Origin: Ideonella benzenivorans
GTDB taxonomy: Bacteria; Pseudomonadota; Gammaproteobacteria; Burkholderiales; Burkholderiaceae_C
Reading direction: 5' to 3'
Length of the DNA: 64,000 bases
Assembly: GCF_020387415.1 (NCBI RefSeq)
Contig: NZ_JAGWCB010000018.1
Span: 186,001-250,000 of the forward strand
Shown here: in pieces, positions 8,891 through 17,139 of the stretch
How positions within the stretch are numbered: the stretch's first letter is position 1
Layout of the letters: each line of letters begins with the position of its first letter
The notes under the pieces: model-generated
The model's input: the letters and a program-made list of their open reading frames with translations, nothing else
What the model was told of the DNA's origin: nothing
Database searches by the model: none
Translations under genes and position numbers: made by a program

Positions 8891-9139
8891 ATGCTGCAAC
8901 ATGTGATCGTGGCCCTGATCGTGCTCGGAGCTGGTCTGTACGCCAGCTGGACCCTGCTGCCGGCGGCCCTGCGCCGCCCCCTGGCCCGTCGGCTGCTGCG
9001 TGTTGCCCCCAATGCGGGCTGGCTGCGCAAGGCCGCCCGCAGCGCCGGGGGTTGCGGCGGCGGAGATGGCTGCTGCGGCTGCAGCAGCGACCCTGCGCAA
9101 GCCAAGCCGGTGACGCTGCACCGCCTGCCTCGGCACTGA
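8891..9139 (+). CDS. Small FeoB-associated Cys-rich membrane protein
   Basis: An 82-residue protein with one N-terminal membrane helix (LQHVIVALIVLGAGLYASWTLLP), a basic segment (RRPLARRLLRVAP) and a Gly/Cys-rich tail with four cysteines (CGGGDGCCGCSS). Such proteins are recurrently encoded after feoB in proteobacteria (FeoB-associated Cys-rich / DUF6587-type) and may take the place of FeoC; a role in iron binding or redox control is inference. Start: GGGAGAAG at 8878-8885 precedes ATG 8891 by 5 nt; the TTG at 8876 is not needed. It is the third gene of the feo operon. Confidence 0.8.
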   Translation: MLQHVIVALIVLGAGLYASWTLLPAALRRPLARRLLRVAPNAGWLRKAARSAGGCGGGDGCCGCSSDPAQAKPVTLHRLPRH

Positions 9140-9154
9140 CCCGGCCTGGCCTGC

Positions 9155-9172
9155 ACGGGCCATGGGGCCCGT
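9155..9172 (+). terminator. Hairpin after the feo operon, possible terminator
   Basis: ACGGGCC (9155-9161) and GGCCCGT (9166-9172) can form a 7-bp GC-rich stem with an ATGG loop, 16 bp past the last feo stop codon. No U-tract follows, so if it ends transcription it does so inefficiently or with help. Confidence 0.35.
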
Positions 9173-9301
9173 CATCGGGCTGCCCTGCCCGCCCTTCAGA
9201 CTTGGGGGTTTCTCGTGATGGCGCGCTCCTGCGGGACACGCGAGCATCACACCGCACGATCGTTCGTGTACACAAGAAACCTCCAGGGAAGGGGAAACAC
9301 C

Positions 9302-10189
9302 GTGAAGCAGGCACGCCGAGGGAGATGGGCATTCGCTGTCCTGGCCGCGATGGCCGTCGGGGGCGCCGCCCTGGCCACCAACCATTCGCTCTGGGTCAAT
9401 GGCCGTGGCGGCGGCGGGTTGGCCGGCAACTACGCCGACTTCACCTACTGGGGCCCGTCTTCCACCGCTGCAGGTGTGAACAAGAAGGCCGTCAATTGGG
9501 ACGGCTACAACCACATCTCGGACCAGAACTACCTGATCCGCAACGCGCTGGACTGCTACTGCACCGGCAGCAACTGGTGCTACATCGCCGCCCACAGCGC
9601 CGGTGACCTGATGATCGGCTACACGCTGGCGATGTACGGCGGCAGCAGCCGCACCATCACCAATGCCAGCCCCAACAGCTCGGGCGTCTGTGGCGCCAGC
9701 GGCGCCGGCACCCAGACCGGCTGGAATATCAAATGGGTGGACATCGCCGCCGGGGCCGCTGGCGGCAGCGAGCTGTCCGATCTGGGGGACTGGGCGACCT
9801 CCGAGCCGCTGGTGTCGGACCTGAAGACCACCACCGCCCGCGCCCTGTACGACCACAGCAGCACCCGTGCCACCTGGTTCTACATGTACGCCGGCGCTTC
9901 CGGCACGCTGTACTCGGCCGCGCTGCCTGGCCAAGACGACGAGGCGGTGGCCTACCACTCCTCGGGCGGCGTCTCGGGCAGCAGTGGGGCCTCGTTCTGC
10001 AACCCCAGCGACTGGCTCTGCAACGACCTGACGTTGGGCACGGCGGCCAACGAGGGAGGCCGTGCCAAATGGGGCTACCACTCGGTCAAGTTCCGCGACG
10101 ACAACGAGGCCTACAACCACTACACCAACGGCAACTGGGCCGGCGTGGTGTCGCTGGTGCGCACTGACATGGTCAACAACGCGCGCTGA
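9302..10189 (+). CDS. Secreted protein of unknown function, possible serine hydrolase fold
   Basis: A 295-residue protein that I cannot place in a named family. GTG 9302 is preferred: an AAGGGG-type SD (9290-9296) stands just upstream, and the resulting N-terminus (KQARRGRW then FAVLAAMAVGGAALA) is a good Sec signal peptide with cleavage after ALA. The mature part is rich in Gly, Ser, Asn, Trp and Tyr, has cysteine pairs (DCYCTGSNWCY, SFCNPSDWLCND) and a nucleophile-elbow-like AAHSAGDLMIGY, with late Asp and His residues (FCNPSD, AKWGYHSVKF) that could complete a triad. Hydrolase activity is only a suggestion. It is co-directional with the next secreted gene, 18 bp downstream, implying an operon. 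Confidence 0.75.
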   Translation: MKQARRGRWAFAVLAAMAVGGAALATNHSLWVNGRGGGGLAGNYADFTYWGPSSTAAGVNKKAVNWDGYNHISDQNYLIRNALDCYCTGSNWCYIAAHSAGDLMIGYTLAMYGGSSRTITNASPNSSGVCGASGAGTQTGWNIKWVDIAAGAAGGSELSDLGDWATSEPLVSDLKTTTARALYDHSSTRATWFYMYAGASGTLYSAALPGQDDEAVAYHSSGGVSGSSGASFCNPSDWLCNDLTLGTAANEGGRAKWGYHSVKFRDDNEAYNHYTNGNWAGVVSLVRTDMVNNAR

Positions 10190-10207
10190 GCGCCCCAGGG
10201 TCTGGCG

Positions 10208-11398
10208 ATGCGCGCACGTGTCTGGATGGCGCTGGGGGCGGGCCTGCTGGCCGGTGGCCTGGGCTGGTGGTCGGCGGGTGCGGCGCCGGGGCCGGGCGAG
10301 CCCACGCCCTCCGCCGTGGCCGCGGCGCCCGCCCTGCCCGCCTCCAGCGCGTCCCGAGCGCCCTACAGCGCCACGGGGCTCAGGCAACGCGACCGCCGTC
10401 TGGCCCTGGCCCAGGAGCGGCTGGAACGGGCCCAGGAGACGTTGGCCAGCTACCGCCAGGCCACGGTCTACCCGCCGGAGTCGCGCCCGCTGCGCGAGCA
10501 CCCGGACCAACTGCGGCCCTTCGCCCCCATCCAGCAGAGCCTGCCGCTGCGCCGCCCCGGCCAGAACCCGGCCTCCGGTGTGCACATCGTCACCACCCAG
10601 GAAAAGGTCTTCGCCAGCGGGGCCGAGACGGTGAAGCTGACCGTGGCCGCGGTGGACGACAACGGCCAGCGCCTGGCGCTGACCATCCCCCGCGCGGTGG
10701 CCTTCGACCTGCCCGACCCACGCCAGGCCGCCGGCCGCCCGCAGGTGGCGATCGACTTCAACGACGCCGGCCTGGGCGCCGACCTGCTGGCCGGGGACGG
10801 CACCCACAGCGCCCTTCTGGCACCGTCGCTGCAGGGCTTTGCCGACTACGCCGGCACCGTGCGCGTGCAGGTGGAGCTCAACCAGGACGGCCGCAGCGGG
10901 ATGGTGTCCTTCGACGTGGTCTACCAGCCGCTGGTGCCCGCTGAATGGAGCGGCATCCGCGAATCGGTGCTGAACGGCTCGCTGGTCTTCGACCTGCAGG
11001 CGCAGGTGCGCCAGGCCGGGCGCTACGTGGTCAACGCGCGGGTGGTGGACGCCCGCGGTCAGCCCCTGGCCCTGCTCACCTTCAACGATGAGGTCGGCAC
11101 GGGCGCCCAGCGCTTTCGTCTGACGCTGTTCGGCCGACTGATCCGCGATGCCCAGCCCGGCTTCCCGCTGCGGCTGCAGGACGTGGAAGGCTTTCTGCTG
11201 CTGCCCGATCAATTCCCCGACCGGGCCATGCTGCCGCGGCGCGCCGGCGTGGTGTACACCTCGCAGCGCTACGCGCTGGACCGCTTTTCCGATGCCGAGT
11301 GGCAGAGCGAGGAACGCAGCCGCTACCTGACCGAGTACCAGAGCGACGTGGACCGGGCCAGCCAGGACCTGGCCGGGCTGGGCGGCAGCGGGCCCTGA
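10208..11398 (+). CDS. Secreted protein with beta-sandwich region, partner of upstream gene
   Basis: A 396-residue protein with an N-terminal export signal (RARVWMALGAGLLAGGLGWWSAGAAPG), a short coiled-coil-like stretch (residues about 60-85, RQRDRRLALAQERLERAQETL), and a beta-rich region. The segment NDAGLGADLLAGDGTHSALLAP resembles the motif of Ig-like extracellular repeats found in choice-of-anchor X proteins (A-D..AGDGxYS); two further strand-rich repeats follow (YVVNARVVDARGQPLALL, PLRLQDVEGFLLLPDQ). The C-terminus is polar and helical. I do not recognise a specific function. It begins 18 bp after the upstream secreted gene, so both are probably made together and act outside the cytoplasm, perhaps as a complex (inference). 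Confidence 0.75.
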   Translation: MRARVWMALGAGLLAGGLGWWSAGAAPGPGEPTPSAVAAAPALPASSASRAPYSATGLRQRDRRLALAQERLERAQETLASYRQATVYPPESRPLREHPDQLRPFAPIQQSLPLRRPGQNPASGVHIVTTQEKVFASGAETVKLTVAAVDDNGQRLALTIPRAVAFDLPDPRQAAGRPQVAIDFNDAGLGADLLAGDGTHSALLAPSLQGFADYAGTVRVQVELNQDGRSGMVSFDVVYQPLVPAEWSGIRESVLNGSLVFDLQAQVRQAGRYVVNARVVDARGQPLALLTFNDEVGTGAQRFRLTLFGRLIRDAQPGFPLRLQDVEGFLLLPDQFPDRAMLPRRAGVVYTSQRYALDRFSDAEWQSEERSRYLTEYQSDVDRASQDLAGLGGSGP

Positions 11399-11432
11399 CA
11401 CCCCATTGCCGCCGGGGCCGGGCCCGCACCCG

Positions 11433-11438
11433 CACAAT
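11433..11438 (+). promoter_or_regulatory. -10-like box (CACAAT) abutting the MOSC gene
   Basis: CACAAT ends 6 bp before ATG 11445, so a transcript started from it would be essentially leaderless. No convincing -35 is seen. Confidence 0.3.
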
Positions 11439-11444
11439 GCGGGC

Positions 11445-12038
11445 ATGAGAGTCCTGAGCGTGAACGTGGGCACCGCGCGGCCGGTGCAGATCGGCGGCCG
11501 CACCGTGATGACGGCGATCGTCAAACAGCCCCAGCCCGGCCCGGTGGCCATCGGCCCGATGGGGTTGGCCGGCGACGAGCAGGCCGACCCCACGGTGCAC
11601 GGCGGCCTGTCCAAGGCCGTCTACGCCTACCCCAGCGAGCACCTGCCCTTCTGGCGCACCGTGCGGGCCCAGGCCCGCGTGGCCGGCTGGGACGCCGAGG
11701 TGCCGCCCGGCCTGGTGGGCGAGAACCTGACGCTCGAAGGCCTGACCGAGCGCCAGCTGTGGATCGGCGACCGGCTGCACCTGCCCGAGCGCGAGGGCCA
11801 GCGTGCGGTGCTGGTGGTCAGCGAGCCGCGCCAGCCCTGCTTCAAGTTCAACGCGGTGATGGGCTTTGCCCAGGCCACCAAGATGATGGCCCAGTCGGGC
11901 TTCTGCGGCAGCTACTTCGCGGTGCTGCAGCCGGGCTGGGTGCAGGCCGGGGATGCCATTGAGCTGGAACCCGGCCCGCGCGAGCTGGCCCTGCCCGACC
12001 TGTTCCGGGCCAAGATGCACCGCAACAAGGTCGATTGA
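11445..12038 (+). CDS. MOSC domain-containing protein (YiiM-like)
   Basis: A 197-residue stand-alone MOSC protein. MOSC domains come from molybdenum-cofactor sulfurases and bind a sulfur-carrying cysteine; stand-alone YiiM-type members help reduce N-hydroxylated compounds. Visible features are the N-terminal strand VLSVNVGTARPVQ, the PMGLAGDEQADPTVHGG motif with the conserved His-Gly-Gly, GENLTLEGL, and the conserved cysteine in SEPRQPCFKF. ATG 11445 is chosen because homology begins at once (MRVLSVNVG). It has its own short upstream region and is convergent with the old yellow enzyme gene, so it seems monocistronic. Confidence 0.88.
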   Translation: MRVLSVNVGTARPVQIGGRTVMTAIVKQPQPGPVAIGPMGLAGDEQADPTVHGGLSKAVYAYPSEHLPFWRTVRAQARVAGWDAEVPPGLVGENLTLEGLTERQLWIGDRLHLPEREGQRAVLVVSEPRQPCFKFNAVMGFAQATKMMAQSGFCGSYFAVLQPGWVQAGDAIELEPGPRELALPDLFRAKMHRNKVD

Positions 12039-12050
12039 GCCGATGCGCGC

Positions 12051-13151
12051 TCAGCCCAGGGTCGGGTAGTCGGTGTAGCCGTGGGCGCCACCGCCATAGA
12101 GCGTGCTGGCGTCCAGCGGGTTCAGCGGCGCGTCTTCGCGCAGGCGCCGGCCCAGGTCCGGGTTGGCGATGGCCGGCTTGCCGAAGGCCACCAGGTCGGC
12201 CGCACCGCTTTCCACCGCTGCGATCGCCATCGCCCGGTCATAGCCGTTGTTGACCATCCAGGCCACGCCGCCGAAGGCCGCCCGCAGCGCGGCATAGTCG
12301 AAGGTGATGCCCTGGTCGGACAGGTCGCGCGGGCCGCCGGTGGCGCCCTCGACCACGTGCACATAGGCCAGCTTCAGCGGGGCCAGCACGCCGGCCACCG
12401 CGCCGAACAGGGCCTGGGCGTTGCTGTCCTGGCCGATGTCGTTGGCCGGGGTGACCGGCGACAGGCGGATGCCGGTGCGGTCGGCGCCGATCTCGGCCAC
12501 GATGGCTTCGGCCACCTCGCGCAGGAAGCGCACCCGGTTCTCGATCGAGCCGCCGTAGGCGTCGCTGCGGTCATTGCAGCTGTCGCGCAGGAACTGCTCG
12601 ATCAGGTAGCCGTTGGCGGCATGGATCTCCACGCCGTCGAAGCCGGCCTCAATGGCGCAGCGCGCGGCGTGGCGGTAGTCCTGCACCGTGGCGGCGATTT
12701 CTTCCACCGTCAGCGCGCGCGGCGCCGAGGTGGGCGCGAAGCCCCCGGCGATGTAGGTCTTGCTGTTGGCCGGCTTGCGGGTGGAGGACACCGGCGCCGC
12801 GCCGCCGGGCAGCAGCGAGCTGTGCGAGATGCGGCCCACATGCCAGAGCTGCACGACGATCTTGCCGCCCTCGGCGTGCACCGCGTCGGTCACCTTCTTC
12901 CACGCGGCCACCTGCTCGGGGGTGTAGATGCCCGGGGTGTCGAGGTAGCCATGGGCCATCGGGCTGATCGGCGTGGCCTCGGTGATGATCAGGCCCATGC
13001 CGGTGGCCGGCTTGGCGCGCTGGCGGTAGTACGCGACCATCAGGTCGGTGGGCACCTGGTTCGTCGCCCGGTTGCGGGTGAGCGGCGCCATCACGACGCG
13101 GGTGTCCAGCGCGATCGCGCCGGCTTGGAAGGGGGTGAAGAGCTTTTGCAT
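12051..13151 (-). CDS. nemA: Alkene reductase, old yellow enzyme family (NemA-like)
   Basis: FMN-dependent NAD(P)H oxidoreductase that reduces activated C=C bonds and nitro compounds, acting in detoxification of electrophiles. The 366-residue length and order of motifs match NemA/YqjM-type enzymes: N-terminal FTPFQAGAIALDTRVVMAPLTR (FMN and substrate barrel start), VVQLWHVGRISH, the substrate-binding pair in GVEIHAANGYLIEQFL, the downstream DAYGGSIENRVRFL, and the C-terminal phosphate-binding region (LVAFGKPAIANPDL). No TetR-type nemR repressor is next to it. It is divergent from rlmJ, with 62 bp between the starts. The exact subgroup and therefore the symbol are less sure than the family. 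Confidence 0.9.
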   Translation of the reverse strand: MQKLFTPFQAGAIALDTRVVMAPLTRNRATNQVPTDLMVAYYRQRAKPATGMGLIITEATPISPMAHGYLDTPGIYTPEQVAAWKKVTDAVHAEGGKIVVQLWHVGRISHSSLLPGGAAPVSSTRKPANSKTYIAGGFAPTSAPRALTVEEIAATVQDYRHAARCAIEAGFDGVEIHAANGYLIEQFLRDSCNDRSDAYGGSIENRVRFLREVAEAIVAEIGADRTGIRLSPVTPANDIGQDSNAQALFGAVAGVLAPLKLAYVHVVEGATGGPRDLSDQGITFDYAALRAAFGGVAWMVNNGYDRAMAIAAVESGAADLVAFGKPAIANPDLGRRLREDAPLNPLDASTLYGGGAHGYTDYPTLG

Positions 13152-13174
13152 GCCGGCAAGCGTAGCGACACCGG

Positions 13175-13180
13175 TACAGT
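13175..13180 (+). promoter_or_regulatory. -10-like box (TACAGT) upstream of rlmJ
   Basis: TACAGT lies 33 bp before the rlmJ ATG in the divergent gap with the old yellow enzyme gene and is followed by GCGG, a context repeated at several other starts in this window. No good -35 is visible. Confidence 0.3.
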
Positions 13181-13213
13181 GCGGGATTGATCTGATCCGA
13201 AAGAACCCACCCG

Positions 13214-14101
13214 ATGCTGGCCTATCGACACGGCTTCCACGCTGGCAACCATGCAGATGTGCTAAAGCACCTGGTGCTCACGCGCGTGCTGCGCTACCTG
13301 CGCGAGAAGGACAAGCCCTTCCGCTACATCGACACCCATGCGGGTGCCGGCGGCTACCTGCTCAAGGGTGCCCAGGCCCAGAAGACGGCCGAGTACCGCG
13401 AGGGCATTGGCCGGCTGTGGAGCCGTGCCGACCTGCCGCCGCTGACCGCGGACTATGTGCGCCTGGTGCAGGAGTTCAACCTGCAGCCCGGCGAGGACGG
13501 CCAAGCCCCGGTGCTGGAGAAGGGCATGACGCCGCCGCTGGCGCTCTACCCCGGTTCGCCCTCGATCGCCCGGCAGCTGATGCGCAGGGGCGATTCGATG
13601 CGCCTGTTTGAGCTGCACCCGTCCGACGCGCGCACGCTCAGCGCCCACTTCGGCGGCAACAAGCATGTGCAGGTGCTCAACGAGGATGGGTTTGCCGGCC
13701 TCAAGGGTCAGGTGCCCCCCACACCGCGCCGGGCGCTGGTGCTGATGGACCCCTCCTACGAGCTGGTGCAGGACTACGGCAAGGTGGTGACCAGCCTGCG
13801 GGAGGCGGTGCAGCGCTTCGCCGAAGGCGTCTACATGGTCTGGTATCCGCAGGTCAGCCGGGTGGAGGCGGTGCAGTTGCCCAAGCGCCTGACCGCCCTG
13901 GCCCCCAAGGGCTGGCTGCATGTGCGGCTGACGGTGGCCCAGCCCGATCCGCAAGGCTTCGGCCTGGTGGGCAGCGGGGTGTTCATCCTGAACCCGCCCT
14001 GGACGCTGCACCAGGAGCTGGCCGCCGAACTGCCCTTCCTGGTGGATGCCCTGGCGCAGTTCGATGGCGCCAGCTACCTGATCGAGGAACAGCCAGCCTG
14101 A
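13214..14101 (+). CDS. rlmJ: 23S rRNA (adenine(2030)-N6)-methyltransferase
   Basis: Transfers a methyl group from SAM to N6 of A2030 in 23S rRNA. The N-terminus LAYRHGFHAGNHADVLKHL is diagnostic of RlmJ (YhiR). The methyltransferase core is complete, with the D-P-P-Y-type catalytic motif present as MDPSYE (residues about 175-180), as in RlmJ members, and RYIDTHAGAGGYL as the SAM loop. The 295-residue length is slightly above E. coli RlmJ (280). It is monocistronic and convergent with the unrecognised gene ending at 14118. Confidence 0.93.
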   Translation: MLAYRHGFHAGNHADVLKHLVLTRVLRYLREKDKPFRYIDTHAGAGGYLLKGAQAQKTAEYREGIGRLWSRADLPPLTADYVRLVQEFNLQPGEDGQAPVLEKGMTPPLALYPGSPSIARQLMRRGDSMRLFELHPSDARTLSAHFGGNKHVQVLNEDGFAGLKGQVPPTPRRALVLMDPSYELVQDYGKVVTSLREAVQRFAEGVYMVWYPQVSRVEAVQLPKRLTALAPKGWLHVRLTVAQPDPQGFGLVGSGVFILNPPWTLHQELAAELPFLVDALAQFDGASYLIEEQPA

Positions 14102-14117
14102 GGCGGCCCGGGCTGCC

Positions 14118-14891
14118 TCAGCTCGGATGGCGCCAGCGGGCGCGCAGCCGCGCCAGCCAACCGGTGGCGCTCGGTGTGGCCGAGGCTGGTGCCGCATCCG
14201 GCTCAGCCCCGGTCGGCACGGGATCGTCCTCCGGCAGGCGCCTCAGCAGGCCCTGGCGGTCCATCTCGGCCAGAAAGGCGCCACACTCCGCCTCGCTCAC
14301 GTTGCTCAGGGCCGCCAACGCCGACAGGCGCAGCGAACGCGACATCAGCAAACTGGCCAGGCGCGGCAGGTAACGGTGTCCCGTCAGGCTGTCTGGCTTG
14401 GGCCAACGCTGCAGGCGGTAGAGCTGGCCCGTGTCCGTCCAGGCGCCGTGCATGCTCTGCGGAGGCCGGGACGATGGGCGGTGGGTGGGCGAAGGGGCAG
14501 CCACACGGGTGTCCGTTCGTGCGTCCTGGGCACGGTGCCAGGCGGGTGGGCCGGCAGGCCGCCGCCGTGGCGGCTGACGCCGTTCCACCTCGCACAGCAG
14601 CGCCAGCAAGGCCTCCGGCTGCAGCGGTTGCGCCAGCGACAAGCCCACGCCGGGCGACGCGCCGGGGGCGTCCAGCCAGACCAGGCTCACCGGCGGCGCC
14701 ACGGCCGGCAGGGGCAGGCCCCGCGGCAGCAGCAGCACATCGGCCTCCTGGGCCGGCCCGAGGATCCAGTGCGCCTCGGTGCGCCCGGCCAGCCGCTCCA
14801 GCAGCTGGCGCAGCTGCGCCAGCACGGTGTGGGACACGGCATGCCCCGCCAGCACGCAAAACCGGGGCGGCGTGACACGCGGCCGTTCCAT
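14118..14891 (-). CDS. Unrecognised protein, possible pseudo-receiver plus winged-helix-like end
   Basis: A 257-residue protein with no family I can name. The N-terminal 115 residues alternate strands and helices as in a receiver domain (PRFCVLAG, ADVLLLP, VSLVWLDAP, LAQPLQPEALLALLCEVE), but the phospho-acceptor Asp and the conserved Lys (here LAQPL instead of the usual K-P) are missing. A Pro/Arg-rich linker (about 120-160) leads to a compact helical part (YLPRLASLLMSRSLRLSALAALSNVSEAECGAFLAEMDRQGLLRRL, in parts) that looks like a helix-turn-helix or winged helix. Start: GAGGA lies 5 nt before ATG 14891. It starts 8 bp after the aqpZ stop, so the two are co-transcribed. A degenerate response regulator is an inference. 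Confidence 0.6.
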   Translation of the reverse strand: MERPRVTPPRFCVLAGHAVSHTVLAQLRQLLERLAGRTEAHWILGPAQEADVLLLPRGLPLPAVAPPVSLVWLDAPGASPGVGLSLAQPLQPEALLALLCEVERRQPPRRRPAGPPAWHRAQDARTDTRVAAPSPTHRPSSRPPQSMHGAWTDTGQLYRLQRWPKPDSLTGHRYLPRLASLLMSRSLRLSALAALSNVSEAECGAFLAEMDRQGLLRRLPEDDPVPTGAEPDAAPASATPSATGWLARLRARWRHPS

Positions 14892-14899
14892 GGAGGTCC

Positions 14900-15598
14900 T
14901 CAATCGGCCAACACCCCGCGGTACACCAGCCCCCCCAGCACGGCCCCCGCCAGCGGGGCAACGAAGAACAGCCAGAGCTGCTGCAGGGCCCACGGCGCGG
15001 CGAACAGCGCAACCCCCAGCGAACGGGCCGGGTTGACCGAAGTGTTGGTCACCGGGATGCTGACCAGGTGGATCAGCGTCAGTGCCAGCCCGATCGCAAT
15101 CGGTGCGAAGCCGGCCGGTGCACGGGCATCGGTCGCCCCCAGGATCACCAGCAGGAACATCGCCGTCAGCACGACCTCCGTCACCAGTGCCGCCGCCAGA
15201 GAATAACCGCCGGGGGAATGCTCGCCATAGCCATTGGAGGCAAAGCCCCCCAGGCTGCCGACATCCGCCTTGCCACTGGCGATGAAGTACAGCACCGCCC
15301 CCGCCAGCACGGCGCCGACCAGTTGGGCCACGATGTAGGACTGGAGCCGCCCCACCGGGAAGCGGCCCGCCACCCACAGCCCGACCGAGACCGCCGGGTT
15401 GAAATGCCCGCCCGACACATGGCCCACTGCGTAGGCCATGGTGAGCACCGTCAGGCCGAAGGCCAGCGCCACACCGGTGAAGCCGATGCCCAGGCCGGGA
15501 AAGGCGGCGGCCAGCACCGCACTGCCACAGCCACCCAGCACCAGCCAGAATGTTCCCAGGCATTCGGCGCCCAGGGCTTTGTAAAGAGGGGTCGTCAC
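14900..15598 (-). CDS. aqpZ: Aquaporin Z
   Basis: Inner-membrane water channel of 232 residues with six membrane helices. Both NPA boxes are present: [12 protein letters not shown] in the first half and [11 protein letters not shown] in the second. The selectivity filter appears to be of the water-specific kind (Phe in the first half, His in [18 protein letters not shown], Arg after the second NPA), as in AqpZ rather than GlpF. The N-terminus [25 protein letters not shown] matches AqpZ closely, including the Cys in GGCGSA. It is the first gene of a probable two-gene unit with the downstream unrecognised protein; why they are coupled is not clear. Confidence 0.95.
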   Translation of the reverse strand: MTTPLYKALGAECLGTFWLVLGGCGSAVLAAAFPGLGIGFTGVALAFGLTVLTMAYAVGHVSGGHFNPAVSVGLWVAGRFPVGRLQSYIVAQLVGAVLAGAVLYFIASGKADVGSLGGFASNGYGEHSPGGYSLAAALVTEVVLTAMFLLVILGATDARAPAGFAPIAIGLALTLIHLVSIPVTNTSVNPARSLGVALFAAPWALQQLWLFFVAPLAGAVLGGLVYRGVLAD

Positions 15599-15730
15599 AG
15601 TCCTTGCTCCCAGCAGTTGATTGCGGGCCGCAGCCTAGGGACCGGGCGGGCCAAGGGCCATCCCTCACCGGAGCGGGCCGTGATCGATGTCACCATCGGG
15701 TCTGTCACGCTTGGCAACACTGCAACAGAG

Positions 15731-16930
15731 ATGAGAACTCCGCACATCCCTCCGCCACAGGATGGTGGCCCACTGAGCGGCCTGAGGGTCGTTGAACTGG
15801 GCCAGCTGATCGCCGGCCCCTTCGCCGGCAAGACCCTGGGCGATTTCGGCGCCGAGGTCATCAAGGTGGAGCCCCCGGGCAGCGGCGACCCGTTGCGCCA
15901 GTGGCGGGTGGTGCAGGACGGCACGAGCGTCTGGTGGCAGGTGCAGAGCCGCAACAAGGCCAGCGTGGTGCTGGACCTGCGCACCGAGGCCGGCCGGGCC
16001 GACGTGCGCCGCCTGATCGACGAAGCCGACGTGCTGATCGAGAACTTCAAGCCCGGCACGCTGGAGAGGTGGGGCCTGGGTTACGACGAACTGGCCACCA
16101 CCAACCCCGGGCTGATCATGCTGCGCATCAGCGGTTACGGCCAGGACGGTCCCTACCGCGACCTGCCCGGCTTCGCCGTGGTGGCCGAGGCCATGGGCGG
16201 CCTGCGCCATCTGATGGGCGAGCCCGGCCGCCCGCCGGTGCGCGCCGGCGTCAGCCTGGGCGACACCCTGGCCGCGCTGCACGGCGTGATCGGCGTGCTG
16301 CTGGCCCTGCAGGCCCGTGCCAAGTCCGTCAACGCCGAGGCGTCCAAGGGCCGCGGCCAGGTGGTGGACGTGGCCCTCTACGAGGCCGTCTTCAACTGCA
16401 TGGAGAGCCTGCTGCCCGAGTACAGCGCCGCCGGCGTGGTGCGCCAGCCCGCGGGCACGGCCCTGCCGGGCATCGCCCCCAGCAACGCCTACCGCTGCGC
16501 CGACGGCCAGGTCGTCATCGGTGGCAACGGCGACAGCATCTACAAGCGCCTGATGGCCGCCATCGGCCGCAGCGACCTGGGCGAAGCCCCCGACCTGGCC
16601 CACAACGCCGGCCGCGCCGCCCGGGTGGATGAGATCGACGCGGCCATCACCGCCTGGACGGTGCAGCGCCCGGTGGCCGAGGTGGTGGCCACGCTGCAGG
16701 CGGTGAGCGTGCCGGTGGGCCGCATCTACACGGTGCAGGACATCGCCGCCGACCCGCACTACCAGGCTCGCGGCATGATCCAGCAGATCGTCACCGCCAG
16801 CGGCCAGACATTGGACGTGCCTGGCATCGTGCCCAAGCTCTCTGCCACGCCGGGGGCCATCCGCACGCTGGCGCCGGCGTTGGGGGAGCGTCACCCGGCC
16901 GCCGCCCACCGCGCCCCTTTCGCGGACTGA
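15731..16930 (+). CDS. CaiB/BaiF family (class III) CoA transferase
   Basis: Predicted to move CoA between carboxylic acids through an aspartyl-CoA thioester. The 399-residue protein has the family's start (LSGLRVVELGQLIAGPFAG), GAEVIKVEPPGSGDPLR, the segment SRNKASVVLDLRTEAGR, and the catalytic Asp probably in the DLPGFAVVAEAMGG region near residue 150-155. C-terminal motifs such as VPVGRIYTVQDIAADPHYQARGM are typical. ATG 15731 is used, as the long frame upstream overlaps aqpZ in antisense. No acyl-CoA dehydrogenase or other pathway gene lies nearby, so the substrate cannot be given. Confidence 0.9.
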   Translation: MRTPHIPPPQDGGPLSGLRVVELGQLIAGPFAGKTLGDFGAEVIKVEPPGSGDPLRQWRVVQDGTSVWWQVQSRNKASVVLDLRTEAGRADVRRLIDEADVLIENFKPGTLERWGLGYDELATTNPGLIMLRISGYGQDGPYRDLPGFAVVAEAMGGLRHLMGEPGRPPVRAGVSLGDTLAALHGVIGVLLALQARAKSVNAEASKGRGQVVDVALYEAVFNCMESLLPEYSAAGVVRQPAGTALPGIAPSNAYRCADGQVVIGGNGDSIYKRLMAAIGRSDLGEAPDLAHNAGRAARVDEIDAAITAWTVQRPVAEVVATLQAVSVPVGRIYTVQDIAADPHYQARGMIQQIVTASGQTLDVPGIVPKLSATPGAIRTLAPALGERHPAAAHRAPFAD

Positions 16931-17139
16931 AGTCTCCACCCGGGGGCTCCCTCGCCGGAGGGATGACCGACCGGACTGAAGCTGGAACAGTCGCAGTCCG
17001 CATCGGTCGTGCGGCCTCCGTGACCGCCCGGACCTGCGTCGTACCCGCCCGATCCTGCTTCGTGCAGGCTCGCCCCCGCCCCCGCAGTACGCACGAGCCT
17101 GCTCTCGACACCGAGACCGCGCTCCAGGAGATGACCGTG

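Noticed and set aside
6671-11614. A 1647-codon open frame on the minus strand
   Set aside because: It runs antisense to feoA, feoB and the secreted pair. Its translation is His/Gln/Gly/Ala-rich low-complexity text typical of the complement of GC-rich coding DNA, and the plus-strand genes have clear homology.
16963-17139. N-terminal extension of the propeller protein starting at 16963
   Set aside because: The extra 59 residues are Arg/Thr/Pro-rich without homology and would bury the signal peptide; a good SD sits before 17137-17140.
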